Of a stretch of 64,000 nt of DNA, positions 16,084 to 26,010 are shown piece after piece; within the stretch, counting starts at the first letter, position 1, and every line of letters begins with the position of its first letter. The notes beneath the pieces were generated by a model that did not search any database, was not told where the DNA came from, and saw only the letters and a program-made list of their open reading frames with translations. The DNA is from Aphodovivens avicola (GTDB lineage Bacteria > Actinomycetota > Coriobacteriia > Coriobacteriales > Eggerthellaceae): the NCBI GenBank assembly GCA_018712515.1, contig DVGW01000018.1, positions 13,560-77,559 of the forward strand, given 5' to 3'. Position numbers and translations under genes: made by a program.

Positions 16084-17763
16084 ATGCCGACATCGACCAC
16101 GTCCTCCCCCGCTCTCTCCCGCCGCTCGTTCGCGAAGCTCGCGTTGGCGGGCAGCGGCGCGCTCGCACTCGGCGGAGCGCTCGCCGGCTGCTCGCAGCCC
16201 GCCGACGGAGGAGACGGCACCGACACGGAAGACGCCGCCGACAACGCTTCGGGAGACACCCAGACGCAGGTCATCGTGACCATGCCTACCGGCGCCGAGC
16301 CGGCGGCGGGCTTCGATCCGTTCGTGTCGTGGGGCTGCGGCGAGCACGTGCACGAGCCGCTCATCCAGTCGACGCTCATCGTCACCAACGCCGACATGAG
16401 CTTCTCCAACGACCTGGCCACCGACTATTCCTGCAGCGAGGACGGTCTCACCTGGACGTTCTCGCTCCGCGATGACGCCGTGTTCTCCGACGGCGAGCCG
16501 TTGACCGCCGCAGACGTGGCCTTCACCATCAACGGCATCCTGGCCTCGCCGACCGCCGAAGCCGATCTGTCCATGGTCGACGAAGCCGTGGCGACCGGCG
16601 ACTACGCCGTGGAGCTGCACCTCAACCGCCCGTTCAACATCCTGCTGTACACGCTGGCAAACGTCGGCATCTGCCCCGAGCACGCCCACGGCGACGATTA
16701 CGGCACCCATCCCATCGGATCGGGCCGCTACATGCTCACGCAGTGGGACAAGGGCCAGCAGGTCATCTTCGACGCCAACCCGACCTACTATGGCGAGAAA
16801 CCGCGGATCGAGCGTCTCGTGGTGCTGTTCATGGACGAGGACGCCTCGCTCGCCGCCGCGCAGGCGGGATCGGTCGACCTCGCCTACACGTCGGCCACGT
16901 TCGCCGAGAACGTCGTCGGCGGTTACGACCTGTTCGACTGCGAGACGGTCGACTCACGCGGCATCTCGCTGCCGACGGTGCCCGCCGGATCCACCTGGGA
17001 AAGCGGCGGCGTCTCCTACGAGGCCGGCAACGACGTCATCAGCGACCGGGCGCTGCGACAGGCGATGAACTTCGCGCTCGACCGCGACCTGGCCATCCAG
17101 CACACGTTGGGCGGGTTCGGCACGCCGGCGTTCAGCGTGTCCGACGGCATGCCCTGGGCAAGCGAGGACATGCAGGTCGCCACCGACATCGCGCGCGCCA
17201 GGCAAATCCTCGCCGATGGCGGTTGGGCCGCGGGCGACGACGGCACCCTGGTCAAAGACGGCGTGCGCGCCGAGTTCGACCTGCTGTACATGGCGCCCGA
17301 CACCGTGCGCCAGGCGCTCGCCGCTGATTTCGCGGAGCAGATGGCGCCGCTCGGCATCAAGGTGAACGTGCAGGGCCTGTCATGGGACGATCTCGAGCCG
17401 CAGTCGTATTCGCAGGCGATCCTCTGGGGCTGGGGCTCCAACTCGCCCGTCGAGATCTACGAGCTCAACCACTCCCAAGGCTGGGGCGATTACGCCTGTC
17501 GCGCTGACGAGACGACCGATGGCTACCTCGACCAGGCAGTCGCGCAGCCCGATATCGCCGACTCGTACGAGTACTACCGCCTGGCGCAATGGGACGGCCA
17601 GACCGGCGTCACGCCCGCATCCGACGCCCCGTGGGTGTGGATCGCCAACGTCGACCACCTCTACTTCGTGCGCGAGGGCCTGCAGGTGGCGGAGCAGAAG
17701 CCCCATCCGCACGGCCACGGCTGGTCCATCGTCAACAACGTGGATCAGTGGAGCTGGCAGTAA
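16084..17763 (+). CDS. nikA: Nickel ABC transporter, substrate-binding lipoprotein NikA
   Basis: A 559-residue extracytoplasmic binding protein of the peptide/nickel family (SBP_bac_5). The N-terminus has a twin-arginine motif (SRRSFAKLALAG, Arg13-Arg14) running into a lipobox, L-A-G-Cys36, so it is a Tat-exported lipoprotein. Family landmarks are W-T-F-S-L-R-D-D-A-V-F-S-D-G-E-P around residue 125-140 and HPIGSGRYMLTQWDKGQQVI near 206-225. The family also includes oligopeptide binders. The nickel assignment rests on the NikR-type operator just upstream and on the His-rich ATPase encoded downstream. GAAGGAG precedes the ATG. It is the first gene of nikA-B-C-DE. Confidence 0.85.
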   Translation: MPTSTTSSPALSRRSFAKLALAGSGALALGGALAGCSQPADGGDGTDTEDAADNASGDTQTQVIVTMPTGAEPAAGFDPFVSWGCGEHVHEPLIQSTLIVTNADMSFSNDLATDYSCSEDGLTWTFSLRDDAVFSDGEPLTAADVAFTINGILASPTAEADLSMVDEAVATGDYAVELHLNRPFNILLYTLANVGICPEHAHGDDYGTHPIGSGRYMLTQWDKGQQVIFDANPTYYGEKPRIERLVVLFMDEDASLAAAQAGSVDLAYTSATFAENVVGGYDLFDCETVDSRGISLPTVPAGSTWESGGVSYEAGNDVISDRALRQAMNFALDRDLAIQHTLGGFGTPAFSVSDGMPWASEDMQVATDIARARQILADGGWAAGDDGTLVKDGVRAEFDLLYMAPDTVRQALAADFAEQMAPLGIKVNVQGLSWDDLEPQSYSQAILWGWGSNSPVEIYELNHSQGWGDYACRADETTDGYLDQAVAQPDIADSYEYYRLAQWDGQTGVTPASDAPWVWIANVDHLYFVREGLQVAEQKPHPHGHGWSIVNNVDQWSWQ

Positions 17764-17781
17764 GGAGCCGATCCCGCCATC

Positions 17782-18795
17782 ATGCCGCTGCTTTCCCTCA
17801 CGCTCAGACAACTGGCCAAATGCGCGCTGCTCATCCTGGCGGTGAGCTTCGTCACGTTCGCCCTGGTGTCGGCGTCGCCGGTCGATCCGATGCAGGCGAA
17901 CCTCGGGCAAAGCGCGTACCTGTCGCTCACGGCCGATGAGAAGGCGCAGCTGGCCGCCTATTGGGGCACCGATCAACCGTTCCTCACACGCTACTTCGCA
18001 TGGCTTGCCGCGTTCGTCCAAGGCGACATGGGGACGAGCCTGCGGTTCAACGCACCGGTGGCGCAGGTCATCGCCGAGCGAGCCGGCTCGTCGCTTCTGC
18101 TGATGGCCATCGCGTGGGTGCTGTCGGGCATCATCGGGTTCGCGCTGGGCATCGTCGCCGGAATGAACCGCGACCGCCTGGTCGACCGGATCGTGAAGGG
18201 ATACTGCTTCGTGCTGGCAAGCGTGCCCACCTTCTGGCTGGCGCTCGTCGCGCTGATCGTGTTCTCGGTGTGGCTGGGATGGTTCCCCTTCGGGTTCTCG
18301 GTGCCGGTGGGCGTGGATGCCAGCTCCGTCACCTGGGGCGATAGGCTCTACCATGCGATCCTGCCCGCGCTCGTGTTGGCGTTCGTCGGCGTGGCCAACA
18401 TCGCGTTGCACACGCGCGAAAAGATCATCGACATCATGAACGGCCCGTTCGTCCGCTACGCGCGGGCGCAGGGCAAAAGCCGCCTGAAGATCCTGCTGCA
18501 GCACGGGCTGCGCAACGCGCTGTTGCCCGCCATCACGCTGCAGTTCGCCTCCATCAGCGAGATCTTCGGCGGCTCGGTGCTGGTGGAGCAGGTGTTCTCC
18601 TACCCCGGCCTGGGACAGGCGGCCGTCACCGCGGGCCTGGGCGGCGATTCCGCGCTGCTGGCGGGCATCGCCGTCGTCTCGGCCGTCATCGTGTTCGGCG
18701 GCAACCTGATCGCCAACATCCTCTACGGCATCATCGACCCGCGCATCCGTCGAGGGGAGGTGAGCGCCCGTGGAGGCGAAGCCCCTGCAGCATGA
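17782..18795 (+). CDS. nikB: Nickel ABC transporter permease NikB
   Basis: A 337-residue inner-membrane permease of the DppB/NikB type with about six membrane helices. The first helix is at residues ~10-30 (CALLILAVSFVTFALVSASP). The conserved cytoplasmic loop that contacts the ATPase reads NGPFVRYARAQGKSRLKILLQHGLRNALLP (EAA-like motif), followed by the family's LVEQVFSYPGLGQAAV. It lies 18 bp after nikA, and its end overlaps the start of nikC by 26 bp, so the operon is translationally coupled. Confidence 0.88.
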   Translation: MPLLSLTLRQLAKCALLILAVSFVTFALVSASPVDPMQANLGQSAYLSLTADEKAQLAAYWGTDQPFLTRYFAWLAAFVQGDMGTSLRFNAPVAQVIAERAGSSLLLMAIAWVLSGIIGFALGIVAGMNRDRLVDRIVKGYCFVLASVPTFWLALVALIVFSVWLGWFPFGFSVPVGVDASSVTWGDRLYHAILPALVLAFVGVANIALHTREKIIDIMNGPFVRYARAQGKSRLKILLQHGLRNALLPAITLQFASISEIFGGSVLVEQVFSYPGLGQAAVTAGLGGDSALLAGIAVVSAVIVFGGNLIANILYGIIDPRIRRGEVSARGGEAPAA

Positions 18796-19705
18796 CAAGG
18801 CGGTAACCGCCGCTGCATCGAAGGATGTGACAGGGGACGTTCCTTCTGTCACATTATTCAAACGTGACAGAAGGAACGTCCCCTGTCACATCTCCAACCG
18901 TGTGGCGACCGCCGTCCTCGCGGCGGCGGGGGCCGCGATCCTCCTCGTCGTCGTGATCGCCGGGCTCGCCCTCATGCCCGAGGCGCAGGCGACCGACCTC
19001 GACGCCCGTTCGCTCGCCCCGAGCCTCCAGCACCCGTTCGGCACCGATCGCCTGGGGCACGACATGCTCGCGCGCACCGTCGCCGGCCTGTCTACGAGCA
19101 TCCTCATCGGACTTGTCGCCGTGGCGGCGTCGTCGCTCATCGCGCTCGCGCTGGGCTGCGCATCGGCGCTCGGCGGACGCAAGGTCGACGCCGCCATCAC
19201 ATGGATCATCGACCTGATGATGGGCGTGCCCCACATCATCCTGCTCATCCTGATCTCGTACGCGCTCGGCAAGGGGTTCGTCGGCGTGGTGGTGGGCATC
19301 GCGTTGACGCACTGGCCCAGCCTCGCGCGCGTCGTGCGCGCCGAGGTGCTGCAGGTGAAGGAAGCTCCCTATGTGGCAGCCGCCGCGAAGCTGGGACGCA
19401 GCCGCTGGGACATCGCGCTGCGCCATATCCTCCCCCATGTGCTGCCGCAGTTCCTCGTGGGCATCGTTTTGATGTTCCCTCACGCCATCCTGCACGAAGC
19501 CGCCATCACGTTCCTCGGGTTCGGCCTGTCGCCCGAATCCGCCGCCATCGGCATCATCCTGTCCGAGTCGATGAGCTACCTCTCCGCTGGCATGTGGTGG
19601 CTCGCATTCTTCCCCGGACTGGCGTTGGTGTTGGTCGTCATGATGTTCGACGCGTGCGGATCGGGCATCCGCCGCCTGCTCGACCCGGCAAGTTCGCAGG
19701 AGTAG
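18770..19705 (+). CDS. nikC: Nickel ABC transporter permease NikC, with REP-encoded N-terminal insert
   Basis: A 311-residue permease of the DppC/NikC type. Landmarks are HPFGTDRLGHDMLARTVAG at residues ~85-105, the ATPase-contact loop (VLQVKEAPYVAAAAKLGRSR) and LGFGLSPESAAIGIILSES. The GTG start has GGGGAGG about 9 bp upstream and overlaps the nikB end. Residues 19-41 are encoded by a 69-bp pair of inverted REP-2 repeats (18824-18892), exactly 23 codons and in frame. They lie in the cytoplasmic tail before the first membrane helix (residue ~45), where an insert can be tolerated. A start after the insert (GTG near 18900) would lack a ribosome-binding site. Confidence 0.87.
   Translation: MEAKPLQHDKAVTAAASKDVTGDVPSVTLFKRDRRNVPCHISNRVATAVLAAAGAAILLVVVIAGLALMPEAQATDLDARSLAPSLQHPFGTDRLGHDMLARTVAGLSTSILIGLVAVAASSLIALALGCASALGGRKVDAAITWIIDLMMGVPHIILLILISYALGKGFVGVVVGIALTHWPSLARVVRAEVLQVKEAPYVAAAAKLGRSRWDIALRHILPHVLPQFLVGIVLMFPHAILHEAAITFLGFGLSPESAAIGIILSESMSYLSAGMWWLAFFPGLALVLVVMMFDACGSGIRRLLDPASSQE
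18824..18892. repeat. REP-2 inverted pair inside nikC
   Basis: Unit A (18827-18852) has arms GTGACAG and CTGTCAC around GGGACGTTCCTT. Unit B (18864-18889) is its exact reverse complement. An 11-bp spacer separates them, and flanking bases extend the whole to one 69-bp inverted repeat. The arrangement matches a two-REP BIME. It falls on codon boundaries of nikC. Confidence 0.93.
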
Positions 19706-19714
19706 GAGGCGGGG

Positions 19715-21703
19715 ATGGACGAGAGGATCATCGACATGACCGAATCCGCTGGCAAGGGGAATTCCGCGACGAGATGCGACGCAGCGGCGGCACACGCGGG
19801 CTCCGCGCTCGACGGCGCAGTCGCATCGCACGCGGCCGCCGCACCCGACAGCGCGCCGGCAGCCCCCACTACGCCGCCGAGCGCCGACCATGCCGCACCA
19901 CCGAGCGCCGCCCCCACCACGCCGCAAGGCGCCGACCATGCCGCGACCAGCCACGCCGGCCAGCCGACGCACCACCATCATTCGCATGCTGCTCACAGCG
20001 TGCATGCGGGAGGCCATCACCTGCTGCAACTCGATGACGTGAGCGTGGGGTTCGAGCGCTATGCCGGACGCGGGGTGCTGGCGCCGCGCGAGACACGGTT
20101 CGTGGTGGAGCACCTGAGCCTGTCGCTGCACGAGGGCGAGATCTTGGCGCTCGTCGGCGCCTCCGGATCGGGCAAAACCCTCATCGCCGACACCATCATG
20201 GGATTGTTTGCCGCGAATGCGCAGGTCACCGGACGCGTTTGGTTCGACGGTGATGCCATGGACGAGCGATCCCTCACCCCCCTGCGTGGCAACCGGATCG
20301 CCTTTGTGCCGCAATCGGTGGAGTCGCTTGATCCTCTGCAGCGCGTCGGCCGCCAAATCGAGCGCCTGGCGCAGGGCATGACGAAACAAGAGGCGCGAGC
20401 CCGACGTCGTGAGCTGTTCGCGCGCTACCGCTTGGATGAGGAAACCGCGCGGTGTTACCCCTTCGAGCTATCCGGCGGCATGGCGCGTCGCGTGCTGCTG
20501 ATCGGGGCGCTGATGAACCGCCCGCGCGTCATCGTCGCCGACGAACCCACGCCCGGACTCGACATGGAGCTCGCTGTGCGAGCGATGGACGACTTCCGCG
20601 CGTTCGCCAACGACGGCGGCGGCGTGCTGCTGATCACCCACGACATCGAGCTGGCGCTGCGCGTTGCGGACCGCATCGCGGTGTTCCAAGACGGCACTGT
20701 GGTGGAGGAGACCGCCGTGGCGAGCTTCGCGTCGCCTGACCTGTTGCAGCACTCCTTCAGCCGCAAGCTGTGGCACGCGCTGCCGGAACATGGGATGGAG
20801 ATCGACGAGGAGAGACACGAAAGACAAGAATCGCCCCGCAACGCAGTCACCTCCGCCGACTCCGAGGGAGGCGACACCCGTTCGCATGGCACCCCCCGCC
20901 GCCTCGAGGCGAAGGGGGTCCGCTTCAGCTACGGCAAGCAGCCGGTGCTGGACGGCTTTGACCTCGTCGTCGAACCGGGCGAGCGCGTCGCGCTGCACGC
21001 GCCCTCGGGAACAGGCAAGACGACGCTATGCCGCATCCTAGCCGGATACCTGCAGCCCGCCGCGGGCGCGGTCCTCGTGGACGGCGCGCCGCTTCCCCGC
21101 CGCGGCACGTGCCCCGTGCAGCTCATCGCCCAACACCCCGAGCACATGATGGATCCCGCCATCACCATCCGCCGCAGCCTCGCCGAGGCGACAATCGATC
21201 CCGCGGACGCCGCCGCGCTGGCATCTTGGGAGCGCGGCGGGAGGATTGCCATATCCGCGAAGAATCGCAAATCATCAGTGGATATGCGCAAAATCAAGCC
21301 CGAAAACTGCGCATGTCCACCGATGACTTGCACAGAAAGCCCCCGTCTTGACGAAAACGGCCGGCAGCCGACCTTCGACAGGACACCGGAAGAGCCCGCA
21401 GGCGGAGGGTTCCTCCCCCGCTTGCTCGATGCTCTGGGCATCCAGCGCGCATGGCTCGAGCGCTTCCCCGTCGAGCTCTCCGGCGGCGAGCTGCAGCGCT
21501 GCTGCATCGCCCGCGCGCTCATGGCACGCCCACGCTACCTGATCTGCGACGAGATCTCCACCATGCTCGACGCCGCGACGCAAGCTTATCTGTGGCGCTT
21601 CCTTATCGACCACGCCCAGGCAAACGGCATCGGCATGGTCCTCGTCACCCACTCCGACGCCCTGCTCAACCGTATCGCCACCCGCATCGTGGAATTACCG
21701 TGA
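19715..21703 (+). CDS. NikD-NikE fused ATPase with His-rich N-terminus
   Basis: A 662-residue double ATPase, equivalent to NikD and NikE joined. Domain 1 has Walker A GASGSGKT (148-155), signature LSGGM (252-256) and Walker B VIVADEP (272-278). Domain 2 has Walker A APSGTGKT (429-436), signature LSGGE (588-592) and Walker B YLICDE (608-613). Residues ~57-102 are His-rich, including a THHHHSHAAHSVHAGGHH tract that could hold or sense nickel in the cytoplasm. A lower-GC palindromic insertion (21267-21331) encodes residues ~518-539 between the Q-loop and signature of domain 2; this segment (…KSSVDMRKIKPENCACPP…) has no counterpart in domain 1. The gene starts 10 bp after nikC. Confidence 0.88.
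   Translation: MDERIIDMTESAGKGNSATRCDAAAAHAGSALDGAVASHAAAAPDSAPAAPTTPPSADHAAPPSAAPTTPQGADHAATSHAGQPTHHHHSHAAHSVHAGGHHLLQLDDVSVGFERYAGRGVLAPRETRFVVEHLSLSLHEGEILALVGASGSGKTLIADTIMGLFAANAQVTGRVWFDGDAMDERSLTPLRGNRIAFVPQSVESLDPLQRVGRQIERLAQGMTKQEARARRRELFARYRLDEETARCYPFELSGGMARRVLLIGALMNRPRVIVADEPTPGLDMELAVRAMDDFRAFANDGGGVLLITHDIELALRVADRIAVFQDGTVVEETAVASFASPDLLQHSFSRKLWHALPEHGMEIDEERHERQESPRNAVTSADSEGGDTRSHGTPRRLEAKGVRFSYGKQPVLDGFDLVVEPGERVALHAPSGTGKTTLCRILAGYLQPAAGAVLVDGAPLPRRGTCPVQLIAQHPEHMMDPAITIRRSLAEATIDPADAAALASWERGGRIAISAKNRKSSVDMRKIKPENCACPPMTCTESPRLDENGRQPTFDRTPEEPAGGGFLPRLLDALGIQRAWLERFPVELSGGELQRCCIARALMARPRYLICDEISTMLDAATQAYLWRFLIDHAQANGIGMVLVTHSDALLNRIATRIVELP
21267..21331. repeat. 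Palindromic insertion inside nikDE
   Basis: Imperfect arms at 21267-21289 and 21309-21331 (core TCATCAGTGGATATGCGC against GCGCATGTCCACCGATGA) around a 19-nt loop. The stretch is poorer in GC than the gene around it and keeps the frame open. It differs from REP-1 to REP-4 and I see no second copy in this window. Confidence 0.75.
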
Positions 21704-21789
21704 CAAAGGAGCGGAGACCGCCTCCGCGCCCGAACGCAAGAAGAGCGCAAAGCCGATCTCCGTTCCAACCATTCCGCACGTTAAAACCG

Positions 21790-22194
21790 CTACACCGCCA
21801 AAACGCACGAATCGTCATATTCGGAAAGCCGACTGTTATGGGTGACGAGCAGCATCCCCTCCGCCGAAGCTTGGCAAACGAGCATCCTATCGAAAGGGTC
21901 TTTGTGAGGCGGAGCCCCCTCTTTACGTTTAAGCGCCTCCAGCGCAAACACATGGGCAAGTTTCACCGGCATCGGAAGATATCCCGCATCGCCGCAATAT
22001 TTGGCAAGCGCTTTTCCGTCGAGCGTAAGCTTATCGGGATGGATCTGATGCTTGATCTGCACCTCCCATGGGCTCACGATGCTGAAATGCACCTTGTTCT
22101 CCCGATCCTCGATGAGCCGACGGGCGGTCGACGGCAAGCGCGGATCATCGAGAAGGGCCCATAAGAGAATGCGCGTATCCAAAAGCAGCTTCAT
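21790..22194 (-). CDS. PIN-domain toxin (VapC-like ribonuclease)
   Basis: A 134-residue PIN-domain protein, probably the endoribonuclease toxin of a toxin-antitoxin pair. The N-terminal MKLLLDTRILLWALLDDPRL carries the first acidic residue (Asp6) and the pattern of the PIN subfamily paired with Phd-type antitoxins. The C-terminal HKDPFDRMLVCQA supplies further acidic residues, followed by LLVTHNSRL. The start at 22194 overlaps the antitoxin stop by 4 bp (ATGA), so the two are co-translated. It is convergent with the nik operon. Confidence 0.88.
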   Translation of the reverse strand: MKLLLDTRILLWALLDDPRLPSTARRLIEDRENKVHFSIVSPWEVQIKHQIHPDKLTLDGKALAKYCGDAGYLPMPVKLAHVFALEALKRKEGAPPHKDPFDRMLVCQASAEGMLLVTHNSRLSEYDDSCVLAV

Positions 22195-22433
22195 GCGATT
22201 CCCTCGAACATGTCCTCGACTTCGCCATCCCACTCATCGAACTCGTCAGGAATGACGAACCTCCCTTTCGCCGCGCCGATGCGCTTCGATTCGGCAGGGA
22301 GGTCGACCAAGGTCATCTGGACGATGGGAACGTTGTTCCGAGCGATATAGACAACGTCCTCCTGGCCGCTTTCAAGCAACCTCACCAGTTTGGAGAGTTC
22401 CGTTTTCGCCTCGAGCATGTTCGCCTGAACCAT
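22191..22433 (-). CDS. Phd/YefM-type antitoxin
   Basis: An 80-residue antitoxin. The N-terminal half (MLEAKTELSKLVRLLESGQE, then VVYIARNNVPIVQMTL) is the Phd/YefM DNA-binding and dimerisation fold, with the usual A-K-x-x-L-S-x-L motif. The acidic C-terminal tail (DEFDEWDGEVEDMFEG) would wrap the PIN toxin. Such antitoxins repress their own operon; upstream, TTAGC repeats 11 bp apart (near 22445-22460) are a possible operator. Confidence 0.88.
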   Translation of the reverse strand: MVQANMLEAKTELSKLVRLLESGQEDVVYIARNNVPIVQMTLVDLPAESKRIGAAKGRFVIPDEFDEWDGEVEDMFEGIA

Positions 22434-22578
22434 GAAGACCTCCTAGCTAATGCTGGCTAAGATTCAGTTCGAATCGTAGCCGAAAAGGAGCGATTCCGCC
22501 ACCTCCGGAAACGATGCCACGTATGACGCGCCGGAACGGGGATCGATCCTGCGTTTCACCCGCACGGCGGAATCCGCT

Positions 22579-22609
22579 CGGCGTCGACGGCGCTTCGCCG
22601 TCGACGCCG
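22579..22609 (-). terminator. Strong hairpin downstream of the AIM24 gene
   Basis: A perfect 14-bp stem (CGGCGTCGACGGCG and its complement) with a 3-nt loop, 12 bp after the AIM24 stop. There is no clear T-run on either strand, so termination may be inefficient or the hairpin may protect the mRNA end. The 22434-22620 gap holds no gene. Confidence 0.5.
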
Positions 22610-22620
22610 ATCGAGAAAAG

Positions 22621-23319
22621 CTAGCCCGCCGACGTCGGCAGGTACGGGTGCATCGCCTGCGCGAGGTTCTGCAGGTTGCGAGTCTGGATGTAGACGCGGC
22701 CGTAGCCGTTGAACGAGTTGACCACGCCCTCGCCCGTCGTGAAGCCGAACATGCCGCTGGCGACCTGGATGTTGTAGTTGAGGCTGGCATCCCACGCGAC
22801 CACGTGCTCGTTGTCGACGACGAGCGGAGACTCCGGCGTCACGTCGAGCGACAGAATGTCACCGAACGCCGAGACCAGAATCGTGCCCGTGCCGTTGGTC
22901 TCCATGACGAACAGGCCGCCCGTGCCGCCGAAGACCGCCCTTCCCAGGCCCTGGTTGACCATCGTGTAGTCGAGCGTCGCGTCGCATGCGAGAAACGCGC
23001 CGGTGTTCAGGCGGTACTGCTGCTGGCCGCCGACCTGCAGGCTGATGATCTTGCCGGGAATGGGCGGGGCGATGGCGATCTCGCCGTCGTCGACGGTGCC
23101 GGTCGCGGTCGTGATGAACATCGACTCGCCGCTGGTGATGCTGCGGCCGATGGCGCCGAGGACGCCGCCGAGCCCCTTCTTCTTGGAATTGAGGCCGCCC
23201 GAGATCTCGACTCCGCGCGAGTACACCATGCTGCCGTTCTCGATCTTGACGGACTCGCCGCGCGAAAGCGCCAGGCGGGCGATAGGGCAATCGGAATCGC
23301 CGGTAAGGACAAATCGCAT
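22621..23319 (-). CDS. AIM24 / TIGR00266 family protein
   Basis: A 232-residue soluble protein of the AIM24-like family, a stacked beta-helix fold of unknown biochemical role found across bacteria and in yeast mitochondria. Typical signs are the Gly-rich central region (SSKKKGLGGVLGAIGRSITS type), GESMFITTATGTVDDGEIAI, a long run of short beta strands and the C-terminal GFTTGEGVVNSFNGYGRVYI. The start at 23319 has AGGAG directly upstream; the in-frame extension to 23457 lacks a site. No signal peptide is seen. On the minus strand a TATACT lies about 45 bp upstream and may be the -10. Confidence 0.85.
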   Translation of the reverse strand: MRFVLTGDSDCPIARLALSRGESVKIENGSMVYSRGVEISGGLNSKKKGLGGVLGAIGRSITSGESMFITTATGTVDDGEIAIAPPIPGKIISLQVGGQQQYRLNTGAFLACDATLDYTMVNQGLGRAVFGGTGGLFVMETNGTGTILVSAFGDILSLDVTPESPLVVDNEHVVAWDASLNYNIQVASGMFGFTTGEGVVNSFNGYGRVYIQTRNLQNLAQAMHPYLPTSAG

Positions 23320-23564
23320 AGGAGGTCTCCTTTCGGGGGACGGGCGCAACCCAGACAACTGACGACAGTATACGCCCCCGCAGCGCGCTCGCACGTCGAG
23401 CGGAACGAGCGGTCCCATCGACGCAACGGGTCGTCGGTGCGCTGCCCGATTCGGCACGACGCTCCGAGCACGAAAGGCGCGCGGTGGCGCCTTATCCGCG
23501 CGCCGCCGTCGATGGAAAGCGGCGATGCCGACAGTATACGTACCCGCCTCGAGCGCGCAAAGGC

Positions 23565-24077
23565 CTAGCGGTACTCCACCGTCTCGTCCAGCGGCTTACG
23601 GCTGGCGTGGTTGGGCAGCGGACCGGCGCCCTCGGCGGGGAACCCCAGGTCGAGCAGCATGAGCACCTCCTGGTTGCCCGGCAGGCCCAGCTTCTCCTTG
23701 GCGACGTCAGGATCGAACAGGTTGAGCCAGCAGCTCTCCACGCCCGCATCCTTGGCGGCGAGCATCATGTGGGTCGCGACGATGGCCGCGTCCTCGACGC
23801 CCGAGTCGCGCTTGCCGCCCGGATAGGTGAACACGTTGTCGGCGTCGAACGCCACCGCGATCACCGTCGGCGCGCCATAGCGGCATGGCGTGAGCTCATC
23901 GACGATCGCCAGCGCCTCGGGGCTTTGCAGCACGTAGATGCGCTGCTCCTGGAGGTTCTTCGCCGTGGGCGCAAGGCGGCCCGCCTCCAAGATCGCAGCC
24001 AGCTGCTCGTCGCTTATCTGGCGACTGTCGTACTTCTTGCAGGAATAGCGCTCTTTGACGACGTCCTTGAACTCCAT
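23565..24077 (-). CDS. Nitroreductase family protein
   Basis: A 170-residue FMN-dependent nitroreductase-type oxidoreductase. It opens with the family's phosphate-binding motif V-K-E-R-Y-S-C-K-K-Y-D (usually R-R-S-x-R-x-F/Y), followed by LEAGRLAPTAKNLQEQRIYV. It ends with the flavin-contacting LDLGFPAEGAGP and HASRKPLDETVEYR. The members of this short form in anaerobes reduce quinones, nitro compounds or flavins; the substrate is unknown. GGGAG precedes the ATG at 24077. Confidence 0.9.
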   Translation of the reverse strand: MEFKDVVKERYSCKKYDSRQISDEQLAAILEAGRLAPTAKNLQEQRIYVLQSPEALAIVDELTPCRYGAPTVIAVAFDADNVFTYPGGKRDSGVEDAAIVATHMMLAAKDAGVESCWLNLFDPDVAKEKLGLPGNQEVLMLLDLGFPAEGAGPLPNHASRKPLDETVEYR

Positions 24078-24180
24078 GGCGGATCTCCCTTCGCATGCGA
24101 CCAATGGCAACGACTGCCTCCACTATACCGCGCAGCACCGCATCGCGCCTCGCCAAAGCCTGCTTCGAACACGGCAAAGC

Positions 24181-24224
24181 GAAAGGGCGCGGCCCGTCCG
24201 CAATGGGAGGGGCCGCGCCCTTTT
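24181..24224 (-). terminator. Terminator after the alanine symporter gene
   Basis: Arms AAAGGGCGCGGCC and GGCCGCGCCCTTT enclose a 16-nt loop, 43 bp after the symporter stop. On the minus strand the hairpin is followed by TTTCGCTTT, and on the plus strand by TTTTC, so it could act in both directions. Confidence 0.7.
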
Positions 24225-24266
24225 CGTGATCCCGCACGCAAGTATCTGCGTCGTAGAACGCCCGCG

Positions 24267-25796
<1,530 letters not shown>

Positions 25797-26010
25797 CGAA
25801 TCCCCTCCTTTTGTCATGGCACCCACCGCTCCCCTGCGCAGCGCTGCCGCGGTAATCACATGAGAGAGCATTGTAGCAGGAAGCGCGCCGTCCCGTGTTG
25901 GGATGTGCGCGCCTCCTCAATGCGCCGATCGCATGGCGTAATGTCAGAATGAGAACAAATGGGGGTGCAGCGCGACTGTCTCGCATCCGTCGCGCCCGCC
26001 TAGCGCGGAG

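Noticed and set aside
18890..18905. Alternative start of nikC after the REP pair
   Set aside because: The GTG near 18900 has no ribosome-binding site and would remove the cytoplasmic tail; the GTG at 18770 has a good site and overlaps nikB as expected.
16084..21703. Oligopeptide rather than nickel transporter
   Set aside because: The protein families alone would allow it, but the NikR-type operator and the His-rich ATPase favour nickel. Kept as a lesser alternative.
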